NCBI RefSeq assembly: GCF_008195825.1
Contig: NZ_CP043329.1
Location: 2,666,001 to 2,730,000, forward strand
DNA: 64,000 bases
Direction of reading: 5' to 3'
From: Pedobacter aquae
GTDB taxonomy: Bacteria; Bacteroidota; Bacteroidia; Sphingobacteriales; Sphingobacteriaceae
The first letter of the stretch is position 1. Each line of letters starts with the position of its first letter. Made by a program: the position numbers and the translations under genes. Shown one piece after another: positions 17,082-24,316 of the stretch. The notes beneath the pieces were generated by a model, which was given only the letters and a program-made list of their open reading frames with translations, was not told where the DNA came from and searched no databases.

Positions 17082-18071
17082 TTACTGCCTGTAGGTATTC
17101 ACTACTTTTTCTACAATAGCAGCCGTTTGGTTGGGGAAATCAACTTTAATTTTAAAGTCTTCTTTTATCCAAGTGTCTAAGTAAGAAACAAATTTCTTAT
17201 TGATATCATTCACCACTGGCACACCCATTAAACGGGCAGCTTCTGCATTACACTCTTGCTCAAACTGGTATTTCATAGGTACTAGCAAAACTTTTTTGCC
17301 GAGATATAAAGCTTCTGCAGGTCCTTCAAAGCCACCTCCGGTAAGTAAGCCTTCACAATTTTCTAAGCTCTTGTTATAATCATTGTTGGTGATAGGTTTT
17401 ACCCAAACATTAGCATATTGATAAGGCGTTTTTTGATGCTTACTAAATACATGCCACCTTACTTTAGGAAATAGATGAAGATATTTTACCAGAATCTTAT
17501 CATCAACAGCAGGCAGATAAACAGTGTAATGACCAAAATTTTTGGGGTTTAATGCTCTTATTTCACTTCTGATAACGGGGGTATAGATAAAATCATCGTA
17601 AGGTTGAAAATGAAAACCCACATGATCTGTTGTTGGGGCATAATATTTTAAAATCCACTCGGCATATAAACCTTTTTTTAGTGGCCTAGGAGTTTTGTCT
17701 GAAATAAAAGCAGCTTGATGACTTAAAGATACGCTGCGCTTACCCTGTAATTTACAAGCCCAAGCGGTTAGGGGTTCAAAATCGTTGATAATTAAATCGT
17801 AATCGTTTAAGGGAATACTACGCATATCTTTCCAAAACCTGCGTAAATTCATTAATTGATAAGATTTCCAATGGTCTACCCCACCTTTTTTTCCAAATAC
17901 AAAACTAAAACCATGAAACTGATACTTCACTTCTTGCTGTAAAGTAATATCAGCTTGTGTACCGCTAACAAGAATATCTAATTCGCCATACTGCTGTAAT
18001 AATGGCACAATTTCTTTTGCCCTGCTGATGTGGCCGTTTCCGGTTCCTTGTATAGCGTAGAGGATTTTCAT
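17082..18071 (-). CDS. Glycosyltransferase, MJ1255/VC2487-type GT-B family
   Basis: This is a 329-residue GT-B type enzyme. It opens with KILYAIQGTGNGHISRAKEI, the motif of the MurG-like MJ1255/VC2487 family. LTGGGFEGPAEALYLGKKVLLVP is the C-terminal nucleotide-sugar binding segment. The acceptor is unknown. A heptad repeat array lies 12 nt upstream of the start codon, where a ribosome-binding region would be. Confidence 0.82.
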   Translation of the reverse strand: MKILYAIQGTGNGHISRAKEIVPLLQQYGELDILVSGTQADITLQQEVKYQFHGFSFVFGKKGGVDHWKSYQLMNLRRFWKDMRSIPLNDYDLIINDFEPLTAWACKLQGKRSVSLSHQAAFISDKTPRPLKKGLYAEWILKYYAPTTDHVGFHFQPYDDFIYTPVIRSEIRALNPKNFGHYTVYLPAVDDKILVKYLHLFPKVRWHVFSKHQKTPYQYANVWVKPITNNDYNKSLENCEGLLTGGGFEGPAEALYLGKKVLLVPMKYQFEQECNAEAARLMGVPVVNDINKKFVSYLDTWIKEDFKIKVDFPNQTAAIVEKVVNTYRQ

Positions 18072-18083
18072 AGACAGTATAGC

Positions 18084-18150
18084 GTATTGAGTAGTGGGTA
18101 TGGAGTAGTAAATATTACGTAGTGGGTATTGAGTATGGAGTATGGAGTGA
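18084..18150. repeat. Heptad repeat array (GTATTGA type)
   Basis: Nine consecutive 7-mers follow without slippage: GTATTGA, GTAGTGG, GTATGGA, GTAGTAA, ATATTAC, GTAGTGG, GTATTGA, GTATGGA, GTATGGA. The array fills the gap between the LpxH-like gene and the glycosyltransferase and ends 12 nt before the latter's start codon. Confidence 0.85.
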
Positions 18151-18175
18151 ATTTCATCGATGATAAAAATAAAAT

Positions 18176-19012
18176 TTAAGCTACACTTTGTGTGAATTTT
18201 TTAAATAATTCTTTAATATCCATTTTAGATTGGGTGTCTTCAAACTCGTCTTCTTCTTTTTCTGTGTAAGCTGCCCCATCGTATTTATAAATGCTCCAAT
18301 TGCCATGATGGTATTCTAAGGATGTTAAACTTTCTACCCAATCGCCAGAATTGAGATAGGTTACTTGCCCTTTTTCATTTTGGATATTTCGCATTTCTGC
18401 ATGGTGTATATGCCCGCATATTACGTATTGATAATTTTTCTCGATGGCTAAATCGGCAGCAGTTTCTTCAAACTGATTGATGAATTTTACGGCTTCTTTA
18501 ACGCTTGCTTTTATTTTTTGCGAGAAACTGTATTTTTTTCTACCCATTTTTACTAAACACCAATTTACAAAGCTGTTGATGAGGATAAGTGTATCATAAC
18601 CTACAGCGCCTAATTTTGCTAACCATTTAGAATGTTGCATGGTTACATCAAAAATATCGCCATGAAAAAACCAGACTTTTGCCCCATCCACATCTAAAAC
18701 CAATTTATTTAAAAGTTGAAGTCCGCCCATGTTAAAATCTGTAAACTTACGTAGCATTTCATCGTGGTTACCGGTAAGGTAATACACCGGAGTTCCATCT
18801 GTTACAAACTTTAGAATTTTTCTGATGACTTTGGTGTGCGCCTCTGGGAAATAGGATTTACTAAACTGCCATATATCAATAATATCCCCGTTAAGGATTA
18901 AAATTTTAGGGTTTACGCTTTTTAGGTACTTCAATAATTCTTTGGCATGGCAGCCATAAGTTCCTAAGTGAATATCAGAAATTACCAGAATATCTATCTC
19001 TCTTTTTGGCAT
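18176..19012 (-). CDS. LpxH-like metallophosphoesterase (UDP-2,3-diacylglucosamine diphosphatase family)
   Basis: This 278-residue calcineurin-fold enzyme has metal-binding motifs in order: ISDIHLG (residues 11-17), LNGDIIDIW (about 40-48), GNHDE (about 81-85), FFHGDIFD and VICGHIHHAEM. The relatives cleave UDP-2,3-diacylglucosamine in lipid A synthesis, or are of related unknown specificity. A tiny membrane-protein ORF lies 12 nt upstream. Confidence 0.85.
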   Translation of the reverse strand: MPKREIDILVISDIHLGTYGCHAKELLKYLKSVNPKILILNGDIIDIWQFSKSYFPEAHTKVIRKILKFVTDGTPVYYLTGNHDEMLRKFTDFNMGGLQLLNKLVLDVDGAKVWFFHGDIFDVTMQHSKWLAKLGAVGYDTLILINSFVNWCLVKMGRKKYSFSQKIKASVKEAVKFINQFEETAADLAIEKNYQYVICGHIHHAEMRNIQNEKGQVTYLNSGDWVESLTSLEYHHGNWSIYKYDGAAYTEKEEDEFEDTQSKMDIKELFKKFTQSVA

Positions 19013-19024
19013 ATCCTAAGGAAT

Positions 19025-19129
19025 TTAATCTTCTTCTTCCTCTATGCGTAATTCAAAAGGACTGAAATAGAAGATAATGACTGCTAAAAGTGCTATAGCA
19101 ATTAAGAAACCATCATAGATATGTATCAT
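19025..19129 (-). CDS. Putative 34-residue single-pass membrane protein
   Basis: ATG at 19129-19127 and TAA at 19027-19025 enclose 34 codons. The product has a short N-terminus (MIHIYDG), a hydrophobic helix (FLIAIALLAVIIFYF, residues 8-22), then SPFELRIEEEED, a strongly acidic tail. This layout is what a small inner-membrane peptide looks like. It is in the same direction as the LpxH-like gene and 12 nt ahead of it. No homologue is recognised. Confidence 0.5.
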   Translation of the reverse strand: MIHIYDGFLIAIALLAVIIFYFSPFELRIEEEED

Positions 19130-19203
19130 ACATCGTTGTTTTTTCAAAGTAACAATACTAAGATTAACAACAAGTTAAGTAGTGATTAAGTTTAGTTTTT
19201 TGA

Positions 19204-19238
19204 GTAGAAAGTTAAAGGTAGAAAGTACAGAGTATAAA
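19204..19238. repeat. Heptad repeat array (GTAGAAA type)
   Basis: Five 7-mers in a row: GTAGAAA, GTTAAAG, GTAGAAA, GTACAGA, GTATAAA. It lies in the 185-nt gap between the small membrane ORF and the DinB gene. Nothing else is evident there. Confidence 0.7.
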
Positions 19239-19314
19239 GACCCTAAATTCGGATATTTAGGAGCTACTCTTAAATAATTTAAAGAAACCTTTGTACGAAA
19301 CAGCAATTTTTAAT

Positions 19315-19809
19315 CTACAACTGCTTAACATGATGTTTAGTATGTACCACCATAAAACGCAGCCAATTTTTAGCGTCTAAATAACCTAATCTAGGATGTT
19401 TAATTTTATAATGGGTATCAAAATTTTTAAAATCTGCTTCTAAAGCGGGTAGTTTTCTTTTAAGATTGATGATTTGATTTGCAGCATCTTCTAAACTGAT
19501 ACGCTCTACCTTAGCAGCAACAGCTTCTGGGGCTTTAATCTTACCTGGAGGGAAAACTCCGAAAAATAAAATGAGTCTAACTCGCCAATCGGGTTTATTG
19601 GTTTTAATATGAGCAGTTCTGTTTAAGCAATTTTCTGTCGCAATAGCTGCTGTTTTATTTACCCAAATGACATGTGAATAAACTTCTGAAACCGACCAAA
19701 CATTTGCCTCTGGCTTAGCAAAAAAATCATCTTCATGAATAGCTTTTAGGTATGCCAGGTAATAATCTAACAGTTTATGTAATGATTTAAAATTTGCTCT
19801 TACACTCAT
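19315..19809 (-). CDS. DinB-like superfamily protein
   Basis: This 164-residue four-helix protein matches the DinB/YfiT metalloenzyme-like fold. The metal-binding His residues would be His46 (SEVYSHVIWV) and the C-terminal HTKHH cluster (about residues 157-161). DinB-like proteins include thiol-dependent transferases, and the substrate here is unknown. The start overlaps the YjjG stop by 4 nt, indicating coupling. Confidence 0.8.
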   Translation of the reverse strand: MSVRANFKSLHKLLDYYLAYLKAIHEDDFFAKPEANVWSVSEVYSHVIWVNKTAAIATENCLNRTAHIKTNKPDWRVRLILFFGVFPPGKIKAPEAVAAKVERISLEDAANQIINLKRKLPALEADFKNFDTHYKIKHPRLGYLDAKNWLRFMVVHTKHHVKQL

Positions 19810-20498
19810 AACAAAGCTTTTAGTTCTGATAAATGATTGATATGCACATCAACATCTTCGGGTATGGTAAGCTTATTTGGATTAAAATAAATAGCATCCA
19901 TACCTATATTTTTAGCCCCTCTTATATCGGCTTCTATGCTATCACCAATCATGATACTCTCATGGACAGCGCCACATGCTAAGTTTAAAGCATGTTGAAA
20001 AATAGCCTTATCCGGTTTATTGATTCCTACTACTTCTGATATAATGATATTCTTGAAATAAGGCTTCAAATTGGTATTTTCTACTTTATACTCGGTAGAT
20101 TCTTTAAAACCGTTAGATATTAGATGTAAATGATATTTCTCATGCAGATAGGTTAAAACCTCATGCGTATGAGGAAACAAATTGGTTTTGGTAGGACAAA
20201 TACGTACATAATCATCCTCGAAAGAGATAGGTACTTTAGTTTCATCAATGCCTAAATCAATAAAAGTTTTTCTAAAACGTGTTTCTCTGAGTTCTTGTTT
20301 TGAGATTTCTCCTAAATGGTATTTAGCCCATAACTGATGATTATTAGCCGTATAAGTTTCAATTAAAATATCGGGGGAATGTAAGCCCAATACTTTTAAT
20401 TGATGATGATGGTATAATTCATAAATGGTTTCTTCTGCATTTTTATCAAAATCCCAAAGGGTATGATCTAAATCGAAGAAAATATGTTGGTATTGCAT
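19806..20498 (-). CDS. yjjG: YjjG-type HAD nucleotidase
   Basis: This 230-residue HAD hydrolase has nucleophile and acid Asp9 and Asp11 in FFDLDHTLWDF. SNGFKES is motif II, Lys in GINKPDKAIF is motif III, and MIGDSIEADIRGAKNIGM is motif IV. YjjG-family enzymes dephosphorylate non-canonical pyrimidine nucleotides. A heptad array ends 3 nt from the start codon, and this gene overlaps the DinB gene. Confidence 0.88.
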   Translation of the reverse strand: MQYQHIFFDLDHTLWDFDKNAEETIYELYHHHQLKVLGLHSPDILIETYTANNHQLWAKYHLGEISKQELRETRFRKTFIDLGIDETKVPISFEDDYVRICPTKTNLFPHTHEVLTYLHEKYHLHLISNGFKESTEYKVENTNLKPYFKNIIISEVVGINKPDKAIFQHALNLACGAVHESIMIGDSIEADIRGAKNIGMDAIYFNPNKLTIPEDVDVHINHLSELKALL

Positions 20499-20501
20499 GT
20501 T

Positions 20502-20578
20502 CAGTTGTCGGTTATCAGTTGTCAGTTGCGGGTTATCAGTTGTTGGTTTTCAGTTATTAGTTGCGGGTTATTAGTTTT
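20502..20578. repeat. Heptad repeat array, left side of four-helix-bundle copy 2
   Basis: Eleven consecutive 7-mers share GTT at positions 3-5: CAGTTGT, CGGTTAT, CAGTTGT, CAGTTGC, GGGTTAT, CAGTTGT, TGGTTTT, CAGTTAT, TAGTTGC, GGGTTAT, TAGTTTT. It runs from the start codon of yjjG to the stop codon of four-helix-bundle copy 2, with 3 nt and 1 nt to spare. Confidence 0.9.
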
Positions 20579-20579
20579 A

Positions 20580-20942
20580 TTATTTTGGGGTAAGTGATGC
20601 GTAATATTTTATAAATCCACTTAACAATTTTCTTGATTTTTGTAATACTTCTAACTTTCTTTCTAAGCTTTCTTGATTAATAAAGCCAAGATCATAAACT
20701 AAGTATAGCTGCGTTTCGAGCTCATATAAAGATCCTCGGGCGATATAAAAAAACCTAATAGAATCCTTTTGAGTTTCTCTGCCGCACCCTTCTGCTATAT
20801 TAGACGGAATGGATATCGCCGCTCTTTGAATTTGTGAAATAAGTCCGAACTTTTCAGAATCTGGAAATAATCTCGTCATTTCATATATAACTTTCACCAA
20901 ATATCTAGCTTCTTTCCAAACTTCTAAATCGGTATAATTCAT
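20580..20942 (-). CDS. S23/IVP-like four-helix-bundle protein (copy 2)
   Basis: The 120-residue product has the family N-terminus YTDLEVWKEA (residues 3-12), the signature SIPSNIAEGCGRET (about 49-62) and ARGSLYELETQL (about 73-84). The family's role is unknown. Relatives include ORFs in 23S rRNA intervening sequences, and the fold resembles Avd of diversity-generating retroelements. The gene is wedged between upp and yjjG. Inverted heptad arrays (20502-20578 and 20994-21035) bracket it and fill most of the space between the two host genes. Confidence 0.88.
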   Translation of the reverse strand: MNYTDLEVWKEARYLVKVIYEMTRLFPDSEKFGLISQIQRAAISIPSNIAEGCGRETQKDSIRFFYIARGSLYELETQLYLVYDLGFINQESLERKLEVLQKSRKLLSGFIKYYASLTPK

Positions 20943-20993
20943 TATCTCTTCAAAAAATTATTTTACGTAATAAAAAAGCTTCGCCAAAATTCA

Positions 20994-21035
20994 GGAACTG
21001 GAAACTGTCAACCGGCAACCGGCAACTGATAACCC
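20994..21035. repeat. Heptad repeat array, right side of four-helix-bundle copy 2 (inverted)
   Basis: Six 7-mers in a row: GGAACTG, GAAACTG, TCAACCG, GCAACCG, GCAACTG, ATAACCC. CAACTGATAACCC is the exact complement of GGGTTATCAGTTG in the left array, so the two arrays are inverted. It ends 1 nt before the upp stop codon. Confidence 0.88.
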
Positions 21036-21036
21036 A

Positions 21037-21678
21037 TTACACTTTTTCTCCAAAGGCTAAATCTCCGGCATCACCCAAACCGGGTACAATATAAGCTTTG
21101 CTGGTCATCTCTTCATCTATAGCTCCTAACCAAAGTTTGGCTTTTGGTAAATGAGCTTTTACATGTGCTACACCAACCTGGCTGGCAATGGCCGATACGA
21201 TATGTAAATCTTTAATCTTATAATTTGCCATCAATTCTTTGCAACAAAGTACCATACTTTGGCCAGTGGCCAACATAGGGTCGGCAATAATTAAAGTTCT
21301 TCCATCTAAATCCGGAGTAGAGAAATACTCCATTTTTATGATGAAACTACCATTCTTTTGCGTTTTCCTGTAAGCAGCAATAAAAGCAGAATCGGCTTTA
21401 TCAAAATAGTTCAGTAAACCTTGGTGTAAAGGTAAACCGGCTCTTAAAATGGTTGCTAAAACAGGCTGATTTTTAGTTAAATTTATATTGGCCAAGCCTA
21501 AAGGTGTTTGTACTTCAAACTCTTCATAAGTGAGCGTTTTGCTGATTTCGTAAGCAAAAATCTCCCCTAAACGTTCCATATTTCTTCTGAAACGCATGCT
21601 ATCTGTTTGTACATCTACATTTCTAAGTTCTGCTAAAAAATGGTTAGCTATGGTATTTTGCTGGCTGAGTATGAACAT
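21037..21678 (-). CDS. upp: Uracil phosphoribosyltransferase
   Basis: This enzyme salvages uracil with PRPP to UMP. It is 213 residues long. ATILRAGLPLHQGLLNYF and the PRPP loop LIIADPMLATGQSM are diagnostic. GAIDEEMTSKAYIVPGLGDAGDLAFG is the uracil-binding C-terminus. The four-helix-bundle element follows directly. Confidence 0.94.
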   Translation of the reverse strand: MFILSQQNTIANHFLAELRNVDVQTDSMRFRRNMERLGEIFAYEISKTLTYEEFEVQTPLGLANINLTKNQPVLATILRAGLPLHQGLLNYFDKADSAFIAAYRKTQKNGSFIIKMEYFSTPDLDGRTLIIADPMLATGQSMVLCCKELMANYKIKDLHIVSAIASQVGVAHVKAHLPKAKLWLGAIDEEMTSKAYIVPGLGDAGDLAFGEKV

Positions 21679-21712
21679 GCTATAAATTTACAATTTTTAC
21701 CCCTTCCGTTTA

Positions 21713-22984
21713 TCATTTATTTGTGTTGCTGGCATTTTCTAATAACTTCATATAAACCGGTTTCCAAGCTTTCCAAACGCCAAAGTTGCTTAAAGACTCG
21801 TTATGCCAAAGGCTAATGAAAGTACCGTTTACATTTTTCACTTCCTGAATGAGCTTATTTAAAACTTCTGTAGCCTCCTGAGGTTTTAAACCGAGGTAGC
21901 TTCTTAAAGTTTGATCCATCACTACAGTGGGAAAAACTTTTAAACTGGTGCTACGCTCTGTTTTTAAATTATACCAATAAAAAGGGGTACAAGTTCCTGC
22001 TCTAAAACCTATATCATCGGCGTAAGCCATAGAATAATCTTCTGTTATACCGGCTTCTAAAAGATTCTCAAAGGTTTCTGGCAAATTAAATTTCAAGTAA
22101 TGTTGCCTGCTTTTTTTGATAGGATGTTGAATAATATCTTCTAAAGCTTGTTTTTCTTTTAAAACTTCTTCTTGGTGGATATGACTTTCATAAGATGGAT
22201 GAATACCTAGCTCATACCCCAGCGCTAACTTGCTTAAAAGTTTTCTAAACTTTGGGTTGTGGTTATCAGGCGCTACATCAAACTGATGTTTATTCCCCAT
22301 TAAAATAAAATATTGGGTTTGGGTTTGATAATATTTATCCCACTGAGCAACTTGCTTATAAACATCAAAAGGATCTGTGAATTTTCCTTTTAACAAGGAT
22401 TTAAACTGTTTTAAAATCCTCCTAGTAAATTTCTCTGTTTTAAAATAATAAGGTCTATCTATATCTAAGGTGGGGATAAACTTGAATTGGCGTTTTTGAA
22501 AAGCTAAATCAGGGTAATAATTGTGTATAATGTTTAAAATATCATAAGCCCAAATATCTATTACTGGTTTATGTAAAAATGAATTTGCTTTCGAGATGCT
22601 ATATTTTGCTGGAAAACGTCTGTGCTGGTCTCGCCCTTTATTGGTATATTCCTCGTATCGGCTTAATAAATAAAAAGAAGCAGCAAAAACATCAAATGGC
22701 ATAACCGATGATTGTACAGGGAAAAATACTTGCACATCATGATAATCTATACTCACTAAATCTTGATGTTTAAGTCCTAACTCATCTAAAAGACCATAAG
22801 ACTTAAAATGGATTTCATCAGCTAAAGCCTCGGGAGCATAACTTATTTTAGGCCCTTGATAATTAGAAAACGTAGATGCATCATCCAGAACTTGGTGGTT
22901 AATACCCAACACCTGGCTAAACAAGAAATCAAAAATATATTGTTTCCTGCTATTTAGCTTGGGTGTATAGATGAGCAGTTGCAT
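21713..22984 (-). CDS. Polysaccharide deacetylase-fold protein
   Basis: This 423-residue protein resembles Bacteroidota proteins annotated as polysaccharide deacetylase family. An N-terminal region of about 170 residues is followed by FIPTLDIDRPYYFKTEKF, the NodB-like metal-binding start. GYELGIHPSYESH and FRAGTCTPFYWYNL are later barrel motifs, and SLWHNESLSNFGVWKAW closes the barrel. The substrate is unknown. It is separated from upp by 34 nt. Confidence 0.75.
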   Translation of the reverse strand: MQLLIYTPKLNSRKQYIFDFLFSQVLGINHQVLDDASTFSNYQGPKISYAPEALADEIHFKSYGLLDELGLKHQDLVSIDYHDVQVFFPVQSSVMPFDVFAASFYLLSRYEEYTNKGRDQHRRFPAKYSISKANSFLHKPVIDIWAYDILNIIHNYYPDLAFQKRQFKFIPTLDIDRPYYFKTEKFTRRILKQFKSLLKGKFTDPFDVYKQVAQWDKYYQTQTQYFILMGNKHQFDVAPDNHNPKFRKLLSKLALGYELGIHPSYESHIHQEEVLKEKQALEDIIQHPIKKSRQHYLKFNLPETFENLLEAGITEDYSMAYADDIGFRAGTCTPFYWYNLKTERSTSLKVFPTVVMDQTLRSYLGLKPQEATEVLNKLIQEVKNVNGTFISLWHNESLSNFGVWKAWKPVYMKLLENASNTNK

Positions 22985-23139
22985 GGCTAAAAATAGAGAT
23001 AATATTGAGATTTCTTACGAAAATCAGAAGATGATAATTTCATCAGTTATTTGATAATCTGGAAGTTACTATTAAGTATTTTATTTATATTTGTTTAACC
23101 TCGAAAAAACATCTCGCTTAATTACAGAAATTTTATTAA

Positions 23140-23290
23140 CTCAAGTCCACGTATAACCCACGTATACCCCACCTTTTATCCACGTTTTATCCATACTTCC
23201 TTCGAAGCTCCTCCTGAGCTTCTCCAATCCCCCTTAGGAAAAATGGGGGTATTTCTCGAACAAGTCTCGAACATGGTGCGAAGAAGGTGA
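23140..23290. other. Structured non-coding segment in a 370-nt gap
   Basis: The gap 22985-23354 has no ORF that looks real. Inside it are near-repeats of CACGTATA and CCACGTTTTATCCATAC. A perfect hairpin with arms GAAGCTC and GAGCTTC follows (near 23203-23221), then one with arms CCCCC and GGGGG (23229-23249), then two copies of TCTCGAACA. The layout suggests a dispersed repeat or a structured RNA. I cannot assign it to a family. Confidence 0.4.
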
Positions 23291-23354
23291 AAAGCTGAAA
23301 ACTTTATTATCCGCAAATCGCTTTATAATTTTGAAGAATGTTATAGGAAAACCT

Positions 23355-24065
23355 CTAGCTATTCGTTGTTTTGGTTGGTCTTACTTCTACTTTACTAGGC
23401 AATACTCTTGGGTGCATATTTAATAAATCTACCACCATTTGGCCCATGTCTTCGGGTTGTATTTTCCATGCATCTTTTTCAGTATTGGGTTCATGCTCGT
23501 TAAAATGGGTAGAAACAGAACCTGGCATAATGGTACTTACTTTAATGCCGTATTGCCTTAAATCTAACATAATAGCCTGCGTAAAACCTACTAAACCAAA
23601 CTTGCTAGCATTATAAGCTGCACCACCAGCAAAGAAATTTGTTCCTGCTAAACTGGCAATGGTAAAAATATAACCTGTGGTTTTCTTTAACTCTGGCAAA
23701 GCCGCTTTAATGCTATAAAATACCCCTGTTAAATTGGTGTCTATAGTATCATTCCAATCAGATACGGATAAATCTTCAATACTAGCAAAATGCCCAACAC
23801 CTGCATTGGCAATTAGAAAATCTAATTTGCCCCATTTGGCTATCATTTTATTAATGACTTCTTGTTGAGATGAAAAGTCTTTAACATCGGCTTCTAAAGC
23901 CAATACATCATGACCTAATTTCTGGGCCGCTGCCTCTGCACTAGCCAAACTTCTACTGGTAATAGCTACTTTTATACCTTGTTTAAGTAAAGCTTCTGCA
24001 ATACCAAAACCTATACCTTTGCTTCCGCCTGTTATGAGCGCTACTTTATCTTGTAATTTTTGCAT
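23355..24065 (-). CDS. Short-chain dehydrogenase/reductase
   Basis: This 236-residue classical SDR has cofactor motif TGGSKGIGFGIA (residues 14-25), NAGVG (about 87-91), catalytic Ser in IASLAG and YNASK (about 151-155). The Arg in ITSRSLASAEA suggests NADP preference. The substrate is unknown. The gene is divergent from uvrB. Confidence 0.88.
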   Translation of the reverse strand: MQKLQDKVALITGGSKGIGFGIAEALLKQGIKVAITSRSLASAEAAAQKLGHDVLALEADVKDFSSQQEVINKMIAKWGKLDFLIANAGVGHFASIEDLSVSDWNDTIDTNLTGVFYSIKAALPELKKTTGYIFTIASLAGTNFFAGGAAYNASKFGLVGFTQAIMLDLRQYGIKVSTIMPGSVSTHFNEHEPNTEKDAWKIQPEDMGQMVVDLLNMHPRVLPSKVEVRPTKTTNS

Positions 24066-24199
24066 TGTAAATGTTTTAAGCTATTAAAACAACCTTACAA
24101 TTAAAGTATTGTTTAACAGAAAAAACATTCTATCATTCAAAAGTAAAAAAGCGCCAGTTTTAATCTAAGAACAACACTAAATACTAGCCTATAACGTAT

Positions 24200-24275
24200 T
24201 TAAAATGAGCATCTTCGAATGTTCATTTTAAGGTTCAACAAAGGGGTTTATCTTTTAAAAGCTAAATCCCTTTTT
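24200..24275 (+). promoter_or_regulatory. Two hairpins upstream of uvrB (operator or terminator-like)
   Basis: The first dyad (24200-24231) has 11-bp arms, AAAATGAGCAT and ATGTTCATTTT, around a 6-nt CTTCGA loop. The second (24240-24275) pairs AAAGGGGTTTA with TAAATCCCTTT and runs into TTTTTG, like an intrinsic terminator on the plus strand. No plus-strand gene ends upstream. The pair may therefore regulate uvrB or end a short RNA. Confidence 0.45.
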
Positions 24276-24302
24276 GTTTGGTTAAAGCCTGTTGAAATCA
24301 TT

Positions 24303-24310
24303 TATATTTG
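24303..24310 (+). promoter_or_regulatory. -7 box six bases before uvrB
   Basis: TATATTTG matches TAnnTTTG exactly, and a TTTG lies at 24277-24280. The box ends 6 nt before the uvrB ATG (24317), which would put the transcription start at or next to the start codon. Confidence 0.5.
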
Positions 24311-24316
24311 TTAAAC

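Noticed and set aside
20502-21035. IS element or MITE with transposase
   Set aside because: No DDE, HUH or serine/tyrosine recombinase is present. The flanks are variable heptads rather than fixed terminal inverted repeats, and no target duplication was seen.
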